Assembly: GCF_041949975.1 (NCBI RefSeq)
Contig: NZ_JBHFQG010000001.1
Coordinates: forward strand, 186,001-250,000
DNA: 64,000 nucleotides
Source: Alteribacillus sp041949975
GTDB taxonomy: Bacteria > Bacillota > Bacilli > Bacillales > Marinococcaceae
Direction: 5' to 3'
A program made the position numbers and the translations under genes. The notes beneath the pieces are model-generated. The model was given only the letters and a program-made list of their open reading frames with translations, made no database searches and was not told the DNA's origin. Every line of letters begins with the position of its first letter. Positions within the stretch are counted from its first letter, which is position 1. Of this stretch, positions 33,675 to 42,738 are shown piece by piece.

Positions 33675-35879
33675 GTGGAGGATAAACGAGAAAAGGTCAT
33701 AAAAAAAGTAGAAAATCATCTTCGCATGACTTCTAGGCAGCTGGTCAAATTCGATACAGAAGAAGAGGCTCTGCAATATTTAACAGATTCCTTTCAATCA
33801 GAATTAAGCTGTGACTTTGTTGGTGTTATTTTAAAAGAAAATGATTACCTGGTTCCCAAAGTTTGGAGCGGCGAACTTCAATCTTTAAAAGAGGCATTTC
33901 CTCTTCGTATGGAGCATTGCTTTCCTGCCCTTTTTCATCAAAGCTTAACGTATAAAGAGGTGGAAAAAGAAGAGTCCTGCGCATTTTTGGATCTGCTGAA
34001 AAAAGAAGTAGTAAAGACGTGGTTTACCGTACCATTACAGGATGATACAAATAATTATGGTTTTTGTACGATCGGATATTTAGAAGAAATCCCTTTATTA
34101 CAAATGGACAAAATATTCGATGAATTTGGCAGAGATGCAGCAGTGGCGTTAACACTTGCCAAACGTAAAGAAAAGCAGCGGAAAAAAATGATGGGGATGG
34201 AATGGATCAGCCAGAATATCCTTTTAGATGAATCGGTGGAGACACTTGTTTCAAAGCTGGTGGAACGTGCTGGGAAAGGAACGCATGCCAAGCTTGCTGG
34301 TATCTATTTATATAACGAAAATGAAAACTGTTTTACGTTTCAGCCTCCTTCTTATGGAGAATTTACGAAACCGAAACATATTAATATTGAAGAAAATTAT
34401 GAACTAAAAGGATATTTTCCGTTTATAGAAACACCCGGCGGCAATCAGCTGACCGTGCCCATGGTACTTGATTTAAAGACAATAGGTGTACTTCATGTGG
34501 AACAAAAAATAAACAGTGTATTCACGCAGGACGATTTGGAAGTTTTAGAACTAATGGCCAATCATGTTGCTTCCACACTCGAAAATGTGCGTCTTTATAA
34601 CAACGAAAAAGATAATAAAAAAAGGCTGCACGCTCTTTTGGATTATCAGCAGAAACTAATAATAGAAACGGTAGAAAAAGATAACTTTGATGGGATTACT
34701 TCGACATTAAGTTCTTTATTTGCTAAACCAGTGATTTTATTTGATCGTTTTATGCGTCCTATTTCTTACCAGCTGTCCTTTATAGAAAGTATGGATTTAG
34801 ATAATATTGTAGACCTGGCTTCTGCCGAAATATTCCAAAGAGATGTTAAAGATATAAGCTTTTCTGTTAGAAATAATGAAGGGGCAGAAGTATCAATATG
34901 GCCGGTAAACGGAGGTGGAGATCTTCTTGGTTACCTGGCTGTTGCGGCAGCACAAAAGGATTTCGATGATTTTGACCGCCTGACGGTTGATATGGTGAGG
35001 AATATATATTCCATCCAATTTATTAAACAAAAGCTTGTATTAGATGCGAAAGAACAGGTGAAAGACAGTTTTGTTAATAAATTGCTTGTGAACCATATTG
35101 AAAACAAAGAAAGCATTATTCAGTACGCTAATTTATTTCATTGGGATCCTTTTAAAAAACATCGTGTCTCCGTATTATCCATTCAATTGGACGAAAAGAA
35201 TCATAGCAATGATGATCTGCTGGAACAGCAAGCGAAAAAATCCCTTATTATGGAGCAGCTGAAAACAAGAATTTCTATGTACGAACAAGATGTCCTGCTT
35301 GCTAATAAGGAAGATGATTATATACTCCTTGCTCCTGCCCATAACGAACAACAAACCCCGCGACAATATTGGAGTAATTTTGTAACCAATATAAAGAAAT
35401 GGCTTAAAACGGGCCGAGTCAAATGCCATGCCTATATGGGGATTGGCGGCATTGCTCATTCTTTAGAAGATTATTATTCGTGCTATCAAGAAGCTGTTCA
35501 GGCGCTGAACGTTGTAGCCTATCGAGAACATAGAGCAGGGTATGCTTTTTTTGAAGAACTGGGCTCTTATACGTTATTACACGAGCTGAAGCATTCAGAA
35601 ACAGCATCATTATTCATTACTAAACAAATGGAACCGCTTCTTACCTATTCAGAAGGTAAAAATATGGATTTATTTCAAACGCTGCGCATATATCTGAAGC
35701 AAAATGGCAGTATTAAAAAAACGTCAGAGGAGCTTTATATTCATCGCAGTTCGTTATTATACAGGCTGGAAAAAATAGAAAACATTCTTGATATGGATTT
35801 GAACAACTCGGATAATCGATTCGATTTAACCTTGGCCTATAAACTCTATGATTTACAGCAGTTCTCTTCTAAAAAATAA
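33675..35879 (+). CDS. GAF-domain PucR/CdaR-type transcription regulator
   Basis: A 734-residue regulator. Two GAF-like domains are visible (about 20-170, and about 190-325 with FTQDDLEVLELMANHVASTLENVRLY), followed by a coiled-coil-like link (NEKDNKKRLHALLDYQQKL). A CdaR/PucR middle region follows, then a C-terminal HTH_30 motif: FQTLRIYLKQNGSIKKTSEELYIHRSSLLYRLEKIE. Such proteins sense small molecules and activate catabolic operons. It lies before the beta-oxidation-type operon, separated by a terminator and a repeat. GTG at 33675 is chosen since AGAGGGG lies 8 bases upstream; a TTG eight codons earlier is possible. It may activate the CoA-ester genes downstream. Confidence 0.85.
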   Translation: MEDKREKVIKKVENHLRMTSRQLVKFDTEEEALQYLTDSFQSELSCDFVGVILKENDYLVPKVWSGELQSLKEAFPLRMEHCFPALFHQSLTYKEVEKEESCAFLDLLKKEVVKTWFTVPLQDDTNNYGFCTIGYLEEIPLLQMDKIFDEFGRDAAVALTLAKRKEKQRKKMMGMEWISQNILLDESVETLVSKLVERAGKGTHAKLAGIYLYNENENCFTFQPPSYGEFTKPKHINIEENYELKGYFPFIETPGGNQLTVPMVLDLKTIGVLHVEQKINSVFTQDDLEVLELMANHVASTLENVRLYNNEKDNKKRLHALLDYQQKLIIETVEKDNFDGITSTLSSLFAKPVILFDRFMRPISYQLSFIESMDLDNIVDLASAEIFQRDVKDISFSVRNNEGAEVSIWPVNGGGDLLGYLAVAAAQKDFDDFDRLTVDMVRNIYSIQFIKQKLVLDAKEQVKDSFVNKLLVNHIENKESIIQYANLFHWDPFKKHRVSVLSIQLDEKNHSNDDLLEQQAKKSLIMEQLKTRISMYEQDVLLANKEDDYILLAPAHNEQQTPRQYWSNFVTNIKKWLKTGRVKCHAYMGIGGIAHSLEDYYSCYQEAVQALNVVAYREHRAGYAFFEELGSYTLLHELKHSETASLFITKQMEPLLTYSEGKNMDLFQTLRIYLKQNGSIKKTSEELYIHRSSLLYRLEKIENILDMDLNNSDNRFDLTLAYKLYDLQQFSSKK

Positions 35880-35884
35880 AGCAG

Positions 35885-35906
35885 GCGCGTATATCGCGCT
35901 TTTTTT
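35885..35906 (+). terminator. Terminator after the GAF/PucR regulator
   Basis: GCGCG, TATAT, CGCGC followed by seven T residues, 5 bases after the stop. Confidence 0.88.
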
Positions 35907-35909
35907 CAG

Positions 35910-36144
35910 TGTTTAGGAAATTATATTTTTCGAATTGTGGATACTATCTACATATTGTTTGATCCGCGTCTAGCTTCAGCGCCCAGCCTCTCGGAGGCCC
36001 AAGACGGTTTAAGGAACTTTTGCTAGAATCGCGAACATCGTGTTCGCAACGCAGAAGTCACCACATCCTGTGGAAGTAAGAGCGCCTTTAGTGACTGGAG
36101 AACATTTACCTGTCGAGGCTGATCCGCGCTTGCGCTTTTGTTCT
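35910..36144. repeat. Dispersed structured intergenic repeat, family A, copy 2
   Basis: Nearly identical in its outer parts to 11576-11894 but lacking that copy's internal duplication. GCGAAC and GTTCGC form a hairpin around ATCGT; AGTCAC pairs with GTGACT further out; the ends carry GCCCAGCCTCTCGG and CTGTCGAGGCTGA. It fills the gap between the PucR-type gene and the 3-hydroxyacyl-CoA dehydrogenase gene. Confidence 0.8.
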
Positions 36145-36211
36145 GCAATTTGTAGGAAAATGAACTTTTTTTTCCTATATCACGTAGGTGTGTTTTGTTT
36201 TTTACTCTATT

Positions 36212-36217
36212 TATAAT
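36212..36217 (+). promoter_or_regulatory. Possible -10 element of the beta-oxidation operon
   Basis: A perfect TATAAT 39 bases before the 3-hydroxyacyl-CoA dehydrogenase start. No good -35 is seen at 17 bases, which would suit activator-dependent expression. Confidence 0.4.
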
Positions 36218-36256
36218 AGAACTATAAAGAAATAAGACACACAGGAGGAAAAACAT

Positions 36257-37111
36257 ATGAGCATTCAAACAGTTGGAATAGTTGGTGCAGGTTCTATGGG
36301 AAGCGGAATTGCTAACCTGGCAGCTATGTCTGGATATCATGTTATTTTACGAGATGTAGAAGAGAAATTTCTTGAAAACGGGCTGGCCAGAATAAATAAA
36401 TTTATGGAAAAAAGCGTATCCAAAGGAAAAATGACAGAAGACGAAAAAGCAGAAGTTCTCGAAAGAATTACAACGACAACAAACATAGAACAGCTTAATG
36501 ACTCAGATCTCGTCATTGAAGCAGTAATTGAAGATCTGGAAGTAAAAAAGAGTGTATTTTCAGAGCTTGACCAAATTGTTCGCGAAGGAGTCATTCTAGC
36601 GACAAACACTTCTTCAATGTCAATTACTACCATTGCCAGTGCGACCAAACGTCCAGAGCGCGTAGCAGGGATGCATTTTTTCAATCCAGCTCAACTGATG
36701 AAACTAGTGGAAGTAGTAAGAGGGTTTAATACAAGCGATGAAACAGTACAAGAAATTAAAGAATTTTCAAAAAGTGTCGACAAAGAACCGATTGAAGTGA
36801 AAAAAGATACTCCCGGCTTTATTGTAAACCGCATCATGATTCCGCAGTTTATCGAAGCTATTAAACTATTGGAAGAAGGTGTTGCAACCGCTGAAGATAT
36901 CGATAAAGCGGTAACTCTCGGGTTAAATTATCCGATGGGGCCATTTACTCTGCAGGATTTTGCCGGTGTAGATATTGGCTATCATACCATGGAATATTTC
37001 AAGAATGAGTTTAACGATGATCGTTTTGCACCGCCAATGTATTTAAAACAGCTTATGAGGACTGGCAGAGTCGGGAAAAAAGCTGGAGCCGGATTCTACG
37101 ATTATGATTAA
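36257..37111 (+). CDS. 3-hydroxyacyl-CoA (3-hydroxybutyryl-CoA) dehydrogenase
   Basis: A 284-residue NAD-dependent dehydrogenase, the usual length for the single-function enzyme. NAD motif GIVGAGSMGSGIANLAAMSG at residues 7-26, LVIEAVIEDLEVKK, NTSSMSI, and HFFNPAQLMKLVEVV with the catalytic His. It oxidises 3-hydroxyacyl-CoA to 3-oxoacyl-CoA. AGGAGG precedes the ATG. It heads an operon with enoyl-CoA hydratase, thiolase, ligases and a permease, so it likely serves beta-oxidation of an imported acid, perhaps an arylpropanoid side chain. Confidence 0.93.
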   Translation: MSIQTVGIVGAGSMGSGIANLAAMSGYHVILRDVEEKFLENGLARINKFMEKSVSKGKMTEDEKAEVLERITTTTNIEQLNDSDLVIEAVIEDLEVKKSVFSELDQIVREGVILATNTSSMSITTIASATKRPERVAGMHFFNPAQLMKLVEVVRGFNTSDETVQEIKEFSKSVDKEPIEVKKDTPGFIVNRIMIPQFIEAIKLLEEGVATAEDIDKAVTLGLNYPMGPFTLQDFAGVDIGYHTMEYFKNEFNDDRFAPPMYLKQLMRTGRVGKKAGAGFYDYD

Positions 37112-37130
37112 TCAAACGGGAGGAATACCA

Positions 37131-37910
37131 ATGAACTATGAATTTATAACATGTGAGATAGAAAATCAAACAGCTCTTGTCACTATAAATCGTCCACCCG
37201 TTAACCCATTAAATGCCCAGGTTTTTCAGGAATTATACAATATCATGGATGAACTGGAAGAAAATGATGAGGTTGGAGCGATTGTACTGACAGGAAGCGG
37301 TGAGAAAGCATTTGTCGCTGGTGCCGATATTAATGAAATGGCCTCTCTCGATGTAGTAGGCATTAACAAATCCAATCAAAAATCCAGAAAAGCTTTTTGT
37401 AAAATTGAAAGCGTTAACAAACCGGTGATTGCCGCTATTAATGGACTTGCTTTAGGTGGGGGGGTGGAATTAGCGCTCGTTTGCGACTTGCGTATTTGTT
37501 CCGAAAAAGCAAAGTTTGCGTTTCCGGAAGTCGGTCTTGGTATTATTCCTGGTGGAGGAGGAACCCAGCGGCTTCAAAAAATCGTTGGTCAAGGAGTAGC
37601 AAAGGAACTTCTTTATTTTGGAGACATGTTTGATGCTGAGCGTGCAGCCGAGCTTCATCTGGTCAATAAGGTGACTGCGTCAGACAAAGTTGTTCAAGAA
37701 GCAATAGAATGGGCGCATAAACTTACCGAAAAACCAGCGGTTGCCCTGCATATGGTGAAAACAGCTATAAACATCGGCAGTAATGTGGATTTAGAATCTG
37801 GTTTAACTGTAGAAAACCATTGTTTTAGTAATGTTTTTGTATCTAAAGATGCCAAGGAAGGATTAACAGCATTTTCGGAAAAAAGAAAGCCTGTATTTCA
37901 AGGAAAATAA
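37131..37910 (+). CDS. Enoyl-CoA hydratase/isomerase
   Basis: A 259-residue crotonase-fold enzyme that hydrates 2-enoyl-CoA. Oxyanion-hole motifs are AFVAGADINEMA and NGLALGGGVELALVCDLR; the catalytic Glu region FPEVGLGIIPGGGGTQRL is intact. ATG after GGGAGG is chosen; nine codons upstream are open but overlap the previous gene's end. It lies 19 bases after the dehydrogenase gene and 18 before the thiolase gene. Confidence 0.93.
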   Translation: MNYEFITCEIENQTALVTINRPPVNPLNAQVFQELYNIMDELEENDEVGAIVLTGSGEKAFVAGADINEMASLDVVGINKSNQKSRKAFCKIESVNKPVIAAINGLALGGGVELALVCDLRICSEKAKFAFPEVGLGIIPGGGGTQRLQKIVGQGVAKELLYFGDMFDAERAAELHLVNKVTASDKVVQEAIEWAHKLTEKPAVALHMVKTAINIGSNVDLESGLTVENHCFSNVFVSKDAKEGLTAFSEKRKPVFQGK

Positions 37911-37928
37911 ATAAAGGAGGGCTATGAT

Positions 37929-39110
37929 TTGGCTCAGGAAGAGATTGTACTGCTGGAAGGAGCACGTACCCCATTTGCAAATATTACGGGTTCGTTCCGC
38001 CGCACTTCCGCAACAGATTTAGGGATGGCTGCATCGAAAGAAGCAATTAAAAAAGCAAAAATTTCACCGGAAGAAATTGACCACGTCGTATTTGGTAATG
38101 TGCAGCAATCAAGCAAAGATGCCCACTTATTGGCAAGGCATATAGGGTTGAAATCAGGAACACGGCAGGATGTTCCGGCTGTGACGATAAACCGTGTCTG
38201 CGGGACCGGAGTGGAAGCTATTTTAGCAGGAGCCCGTCATATTTTGACAGGAGAAGCCCAAGTGGTTTTAGCAGGCGGAACAGAAAATATGAGCCAGGTG
38301 CCTCACGTTATACCTGGGATGAGATGGGGAAGTCCGCTTGGAGGCCCGAAAATGGAAGACTGGTTATGGGATGGTCTGCTGGATACAAATGCGGGCTGTA
38401 CTATGGCAGAAACGGCAGAAAATCTTGCCGAGAAATACAACATTTCAAGACAGGAAGTGGATGAACATGCACTTTCAAGTCACGAACGTGCGATACAGGC
38501 TAGAAACAATGGGTATTTAGAGGAAGAAATTGTGCCGGTTATGGTGAAAGGGCATAAAGGAGAAGAAGTTATTCAAGAGGATGATCATATTCGTCAAACG
38601 AGTATGGAGCAGCTTGGAATGCTAAAAGCCCGTTTTATTGAAAATGGAGTAGTGACTCCTGGAAACGCAAGCGGAATGGTGGACGGCGGTGCTGCAGTTG
38701 TTATTGCTTCAAGAACTTATGCTGAACAAAAAGGCTTAACACCGATTGCTCGTCTGAAAGCATGGGAGGTTGTTGGGGTAGAACCGAAGTATATGGGAAT
38801 CGGACCAGTACCGGCAATACAAGGAGCATTAAAAAAAGGAGATTTAACATTAAATGACCTGAGCTTAATTGAGATTAATGAAGCATTCTCTGCTCAATAT
38901 TTAGCTTGCCAGAAAGAGCTCGGTTTTGATTTGGAAAAAGGGAATGTCAATGGAGGAGCAGTTGCGATCGGACATCCGCTTGCTGCGAGCGGGACAAGAA
39001 TTTCCTTAACCCTGGCCTATGAGTTAAAAAGAAGAAATCAAAAATACGGTGTTTCCGCTGTATGTATCGGGGGAGGGCAAGGGATAGCAGCAATTTGGGA
39101 AAGTGTATAA
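37929..39110 (+). CDS. Thiolase (acetyl-CoA acyltransferase)
   Basis: A 393-residue thiolase cleaving 3-oxoacyl-CoA. The nucleophile Cys91 is in NRVCGTG, the His is in GGAVAIGHPLAASG, and the second Cys in AVCIGGGQG. The TTG start lies 7 bases after AAAGGAGGG; an ATG five bases upstream is out of frame. With the two preceding genes it completes the oxidation of a beta-hydroxy or enoyl CoA ester. The acyl-CoA dehydrogenase for the first step is present only as a fragment at 42210. Confidence 0.93.
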   Translation: MAQEEIVLLEGARTPFANITGSFRRTSATDLGMAASKEAIKKAKISPEEIDHVVFGNVQQSSKDAHLLARHIGLKSGTRQDVPAVTINRVCGTGVEAILAGARHILTGEAQVVLAGGTENMSQVPHVIPGMRWGSPLGGPKMEDWLWDGLLDTNAGCTMAETAENLAEKYNISRQEVDEHALSSHERAIQARNNGYLEEEIVPVMVKGHKGEEVIQEDDHIRQTSMEQLGMLKARFIENGVVTPGNASGMVDGGAAVVIASRTYAEQKGLTPIARLKAWEVVGVEPKYMGIGPVPAIQGALKKGDLTLNDLSLIEINEAFSAQYLACQKELGFDLEKGNVNGGAVAIGHPLAASGTRISLTLAYELKRRNQKYGVSAVCIGGGQGIAAIWESV

Positions 39111-39120
39111 CACATAAAAA

Positions 39121-39143
39121 GGGGGACAGTTATTCTGTTTCCC
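39121..39143 (+). other. Hairpin between thiolase and CoA ligase genes
   Basis: GGGGGACAG pairs fully (two G-T pairs) with CTGTTTCCC around TTATT. No T-run follows, so partial termination or mRNA processing is more likely than full termination. Confidence 0.45.
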
Positions 39144-39198
39144 TGCAAACAATCGTTAGAAAATTAGGAAATTTATAGTGAGGAAGGTGGAATATGCC

Positions 39199-40749
39199 AT
39201 GTCAGCGGTCCAAAAAGATCGATCAGTGGCACAGTTATTAAACAGCGCGGCAGCATCGCATGGAAACAAGGAAGTCATATACGATTTGAAAAAACGGCTG
39301 ACCTATAATGAACTTCTAAAATTAAGCGAACGTGCGGCCAATGGCCTTCAAAAACTAGGTATCAAAAAAGGAGACAGAGTGGGAGTCTGCTTGCCAAATT
39401 GGCATGAAACAGCAGTAATATTCTTTGCAGCTTCAAAATTAGGAGCAGTTGTGGTGCCTTTTAATCCCGTGTATCGATCCCATGAAATCGAATATATTCT
39501 CAAAAATGCGGAACCAAGCGTATTATTTATTTCAGAAAAGTTCGGGGAGAATGTTGGTTTTCCACTTGCCAAAGCACTCGTGAAACATGTGGTGTCGGTT
39601 CGGTTTGAAGAAAGAGAACTTTTGTCTTACACAAAACTATTGGCAAATCATGGGGAGGTTGTACGTGAAGAGGCAGTTGATGTGAACGAAGATCTTTTTT
39701 GTATTTTATATACTTCAGGAACAACAGGTCTTCCAAAAGGTGTGATGACTGCACACCGAAGCATTGTGCAATGCGCTTATACAGTAGCAGAAGAAATGAA
39801 ATGTGATAAAAGGGATGTTTTCATTATACCAGCGCCGCTATTTCATATCTTCGGTATCACATGCAATTTGATGACAGCCATTGCTTCAGGAGCAAGAATG
39901 ATACTGCAGGAAAAATATCATCCAAAACAAGTGCTGAAGCTGATAGAAAAAGAGAAAGTAACGGTGCATCAAGGTGTTCCGACCATGTTTCTAAAAGAGC
40001 TGGAACAAGAAGATTTTTCTCAATATGATCTTTCATCGCTTCGTACAGGAATGGTAGGGGCTTCTCCTATATCACCGGAACAAGTAAAGAAAGTCAGAAA
40101 ACAAATGAACTTTCACCTGTGTCAGTCCTATGGAATTACAGAGACAGGAAGCGTAACGATTACAAGACATAATGATGATGAAAAAACCCTATTAGAAACG
40201 GTTGGCAGGCCGCTTAAAGGCATTAAAATAAAAATCGTGGATAAAAATCATAATCCTTTGCCTCCTGGACAAGTCGGTGAAATTGCAGTTCATAGTTTTG
40301 CAATGATGAAAGGTTACTATAAGATGCCGGACAAAACGAGTCAAGTACTAGAGAAGGAAGGCTGGTTTTACACCGGTGATCTTGGAATGGTGGATGAAAA
40401 AGGAAACGTTCGTTTCACCGGCAGACAGAAAGAAATGATTATCCGTGGAGGGTTTAATATATATCCTCAAGAGATCGAAGCTATACTGACGAAACATCCA
40501 AAAGTTATAGAGGCTGCTGTTATCGGTTTGCCTGATGAAGTGCTCGGAGAAACTGTGTGCGCGGTTATTCAGTTAAAAAAAAGCATAAAGTGCACAGAAG
40601 AAGAAATGAAAAATTTTACAGCAGAAAGTGTTGCTGCATTTAAAGTGCCGGAGCAAGTTGTCTTCACGTCAAATTTCCCTGTAACAGCAAGCGGGAAAAT
40701 TCAAAAAGGGAAATTGAAGGATCAATTACTGGAAAGAATCAACTCTTAA
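39199..40749 (+). CDS. AMP-forming acyl/aryl-CoA ligase 2
   Basis: A 516-residue adenylate-forming ligase. P-loop LYTSGTTGLPKGVMTAHRS, YGITETG, WFYTGDLGMVDEKG, KEMIIRGGFNIYPQEIE and the catalytic Lys in TASGKIQKG are all intact. It activates a carboxylic acid to its CoA ester, feeding the beta-oxidation genes just upstream. The ATG after GAAGGTGG is chosen over a GTG seven codons earlier. It is a paralog of the ligase at 42739; the long-chain acid and 4-coumarate ligase families are both possible. Confidence 0.88.
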   Translation: MSAVQKDRSVAQLLNSAAASHGNKEVIYDLKKRLTYNELLKLSERAANGLQKLGIKKGDRVGVCLPNWHETAVIFFAASKLGAVVVPFNPVYRSHEIEYILKNAEPSVLFISEKFGENVGFPLAKALVKHVVSVRFEERELLSYTKLLANHGEVVREEAVDVNEDLFCILYTSGTTGLPKGVMTAHRSIVQCAYTVAEEMKCDKRDVFIIPAPLFHIFGITCNLMTAIASGARMILQEKYHPKQVLKLIEKEKVTVHQGVPTMFLKELEQEDFSQYDLSSLRTGMVGASPISPEQVKKVRKQMNFHLCQSYGITETGSVTITRHNDDEKTLLETVGRPLKGIKIKIVDKNHNPLPPGQVGEIAVHSFAMMKGYYKMPDKTSQVLEKEGWFYTGDLGMVDEKGNVRFTGRQKEMIIRGGFNIYPQEIEAILTKHPKVIEAAVIGLPDEVLGETVCAVIQLKKSIKCTEEEMKNFTAESVAAFKVPEQVVFTSNFPVTASGKIQKGKLKDQLLERINS

Positions 40750-40751
40750 AT

Positions 40752-40768
40752 TTTGAAAGCGCTTCAAA
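40752..40768 (+). promoter_or_regulatory. cre site before the permease gene
   Basis: TTTGAAAGCGCTTCAAA, an almost perfectly symmetric CcpA site, begins 3 bases after the ligase stop and ends 26 before the permease start. It is the best cre match in the window. Confidence 0.7.
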
Positions 40769-40794
40769 TAAAAAATGTAAGGAGGAGAGCTTGT

Positions 40795-42171
40795 ATGTCA
40801 TTATATAAAAGAAAAAAAGGTGGAGAGCAGCCTTATTGGCCAATAGGAAAATATAAAATGCGACTGCCGTTCATTCACTACCGGCTTGAAAATCCTGAAT
40901 TAATTCAAGGGGTTGTTATCTTTACGATCGGGTTAAGTATGATAGAAATTATGACTGGTGTTCTCGGGATGTCTTATGAAGCTGCTCTGACTATTACGAT
41001 TTTCAGTCAGTTTTTAATGCTTATTCCGCCTATGTTTGGTGTGCCGTTTGTTACTGGTTTTATTACACCGCTTATTCCAGTTCTTGTTTTATTTTTAACT
41101 GATTTTGAACCGGGGCCGCAAGCGATACAAGCACTCATTGCCGTACAGCTGATTGTGGCAGTTATCTTTCTTATACTCGGCATATCCGGGCTTGGCAGGA
41201 TATTTATTACAAAGCTTCCTACATCCTTAAAAGCAGGGATATTAATTGGTGCCGGAATAACAGCCATTATGAGCGAAATTGAAGAAGGCGGCCGGTTGGC
41301 GGAAACACCGATCACTTTAATAGCAGGCGGGTTGTTATGTTTATATATTATGTTCTCACTTTCCTTCAAAAAGCTTAACCAGAAAAATAAAATTCTTAAA
41401 TTTATAGCTAGTTATGGAATTATGCCAGCTATTATTGCGGCAATGATCATCGGCTGGATCGTAAGTGAATATCCAACGCCGCAGGTTGAATGGGGAATAA
41501 CAGTACCATCATTAGCTGAAATGTGGGGTACCAGTCCATTTGCTTTAGGTTTTCCCGGGTTTGACATATTTTTAGCCGCTGCTCCAACAGCAATCCTTGC
41601 TTATATTATCGCTTACGGAGATATCGTAGTTGGTCAAAAACTAATTGAACGAGCGAATGAGTCAAGAAAAGATGAAGTAATAAATTACGACTTAAACCAG
41701 GTTCATGTGCTTACTTTCGTTCGAAATTTTTTACATTCTTTGTTTTTACCTCATCCTGGGCTGGCTGGACCTATTTTTACAGCAGGGACAGCTTCTGTAG
41801 CCGAACGCTACACGTTTGGAAGACGAGCAATGGATTCCATTTTTTCCGGAACCAATTCTTTACTCATCTCCCTTGCACTAGCTATTTTTATACTTCCGCT
41901 TGTTACATTATTTCAGCCATTCCTGCCGATTGCACTTTCTATCACCCTCTTATTAACAGGTTACCTTTGTATCAATATCGGGATCCAGCAAGTGAAAACA
42001 GAAGCAGAAATTGGAGTTGCCGGTGTTATGGCAATCGTATTGGCTGTGTATGGCGCTGCTTATGCACTAGTGGCTGGACTTGTTCTTTATTTCCTCATTC
42101 AGCGTCCAAACATTTTCAAAAAAGAGGCTTCTGAAGAAGACAGCGAAGAGATAGAAAAAAACGCAGGCTAG
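40795..42171 (+). CDS. UraA-fold (NCS2-like) permease, possible aromatic-acid transporter
   Basis: A 458-residue membrane protein with about twelve to fourteen hydrophobic segments. GVPFVTGFITPLIPVLVLF, FLHPG-like LFLPHPGLAGPIFTAGTAS and the length resemble the xanthine/uracil permease and related SulP fold. The N-terminus is charged (YKRKKGGEQPYWPIGKYKMR). Start is the ATG after AAGGAGG. Its place in a CoA-ester degradation operon suggests it imports the acid activated by the ligases on either side. The substrate class is uncertain. Confidence 0.75.
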   Translation: MSLYKRKKGGEQPYWPIGKYKMRLPFIHYRLENPELIQGVVIFTIGLSMIEIMTGVLGMSYEAALTITIFSQFLMLIPPMFGVPFVTGFITPLIPVLVLFLTDFEPGPQAIQALIAVQLIVAVIFLILGISGLGRIFITKLPTSLKAGILIGAGITAIMSEIEEGGRLAETPITLIAGGLLCLYIMFSLSFKKLNQKNKILKFIASYGIMPAIIAAMIIGWIVSEYPTPQVEWGITVPSLAEMWGTSPFALGFPGFDIFLAAAPTAILAYIIAYGDIVVGQKLIERANESRKDEVINYDLNQVHVLTFVRNFLHSLFLPHPGLAGPIFTAGTASVAERYTFGRRAMDSIFSGTNSLLISLALAIFILPLVTLFQPFLPIALSITLLLTGYLCINIGIQQVKTEAEIGVAGVMAIVLAVYGAAYALVAGLVLYFLIQRPNIFKKEASEEDSEEIEKNAG

Positions 42172-42209
42172 TATTAAAAGGAGGAAAAAACCGGATGGAA
42201 AAACATTAA

Positions 42210-42719
42210 ATTTTCAAAGTAATGGGTTTAAAAGGCTCTTCTACTACATCATTAATTTTAGGAGACGTAAAAGTCCCTGTTGAAAATGTGCTTGGTGAAA
42301 TAGGAAAAGGTCACTCGATTGCGTTTAATATTTTAAATATAGGCCGTCATAAAATATCTGCCAGCTGCCTTGGCAGTGCAAAGAATGCATTGAACTTGGC
42401 TGTTGACTATGTTACGGAAAGAAAACAGTTTAATCGCCCTTTATCCCGATTTTCTTTGATCAAAGAAAAAACAGCTAATATGGCAGTGAAAATTTTTGCA
42501 GCTGAAAGCATGATATACCGGACAGCCGGAGAATTTGAAAAAGGAGCTGAGTTCAGTAAAGAAAATGAAGTAGAATTTTCGAAGCTGTTAAAAAATTATG
42601 CCGAAGAATGTTCTGTAAATAAAGTGTTCGCTTCTGAAATGCTGGATTATGTCGTCGATGAAGCTCTGCAGATGCATGGCGGTTATGGATACGTCTCACG
42701 AAGACTTAATGAAAGATGA
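42210..42719 (+). pseudogene. Acyl-CoA dehydrogenase remnant (middle part only)
   Basis: MGLKGSSTTSLILGDVKVPV, then GRHKISASCLGSAKNALNLAVDY and ERKQFNRPLSRFSLIKEKTA are unmistakable acyl-CoA dehydrogenase sequence (middle and C-terminal domains). The N-terminal domain is missing: an upstream stop (42207) closes the frame after MEKH-like sequence. The end is lost too, since HGGYGYVSRRLNER stops where the family continues with a further arginine-rich segment. The ribosome site AAAAGGAGG at about 42177 survives before a short ATG frame, so a deletion has removed most of the gene. It would have catalysed the first beta-oxidation step. Confidence 0.82.
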
Positions 42720-42738
42720 ATAAGAAAGGAGATCTTTG

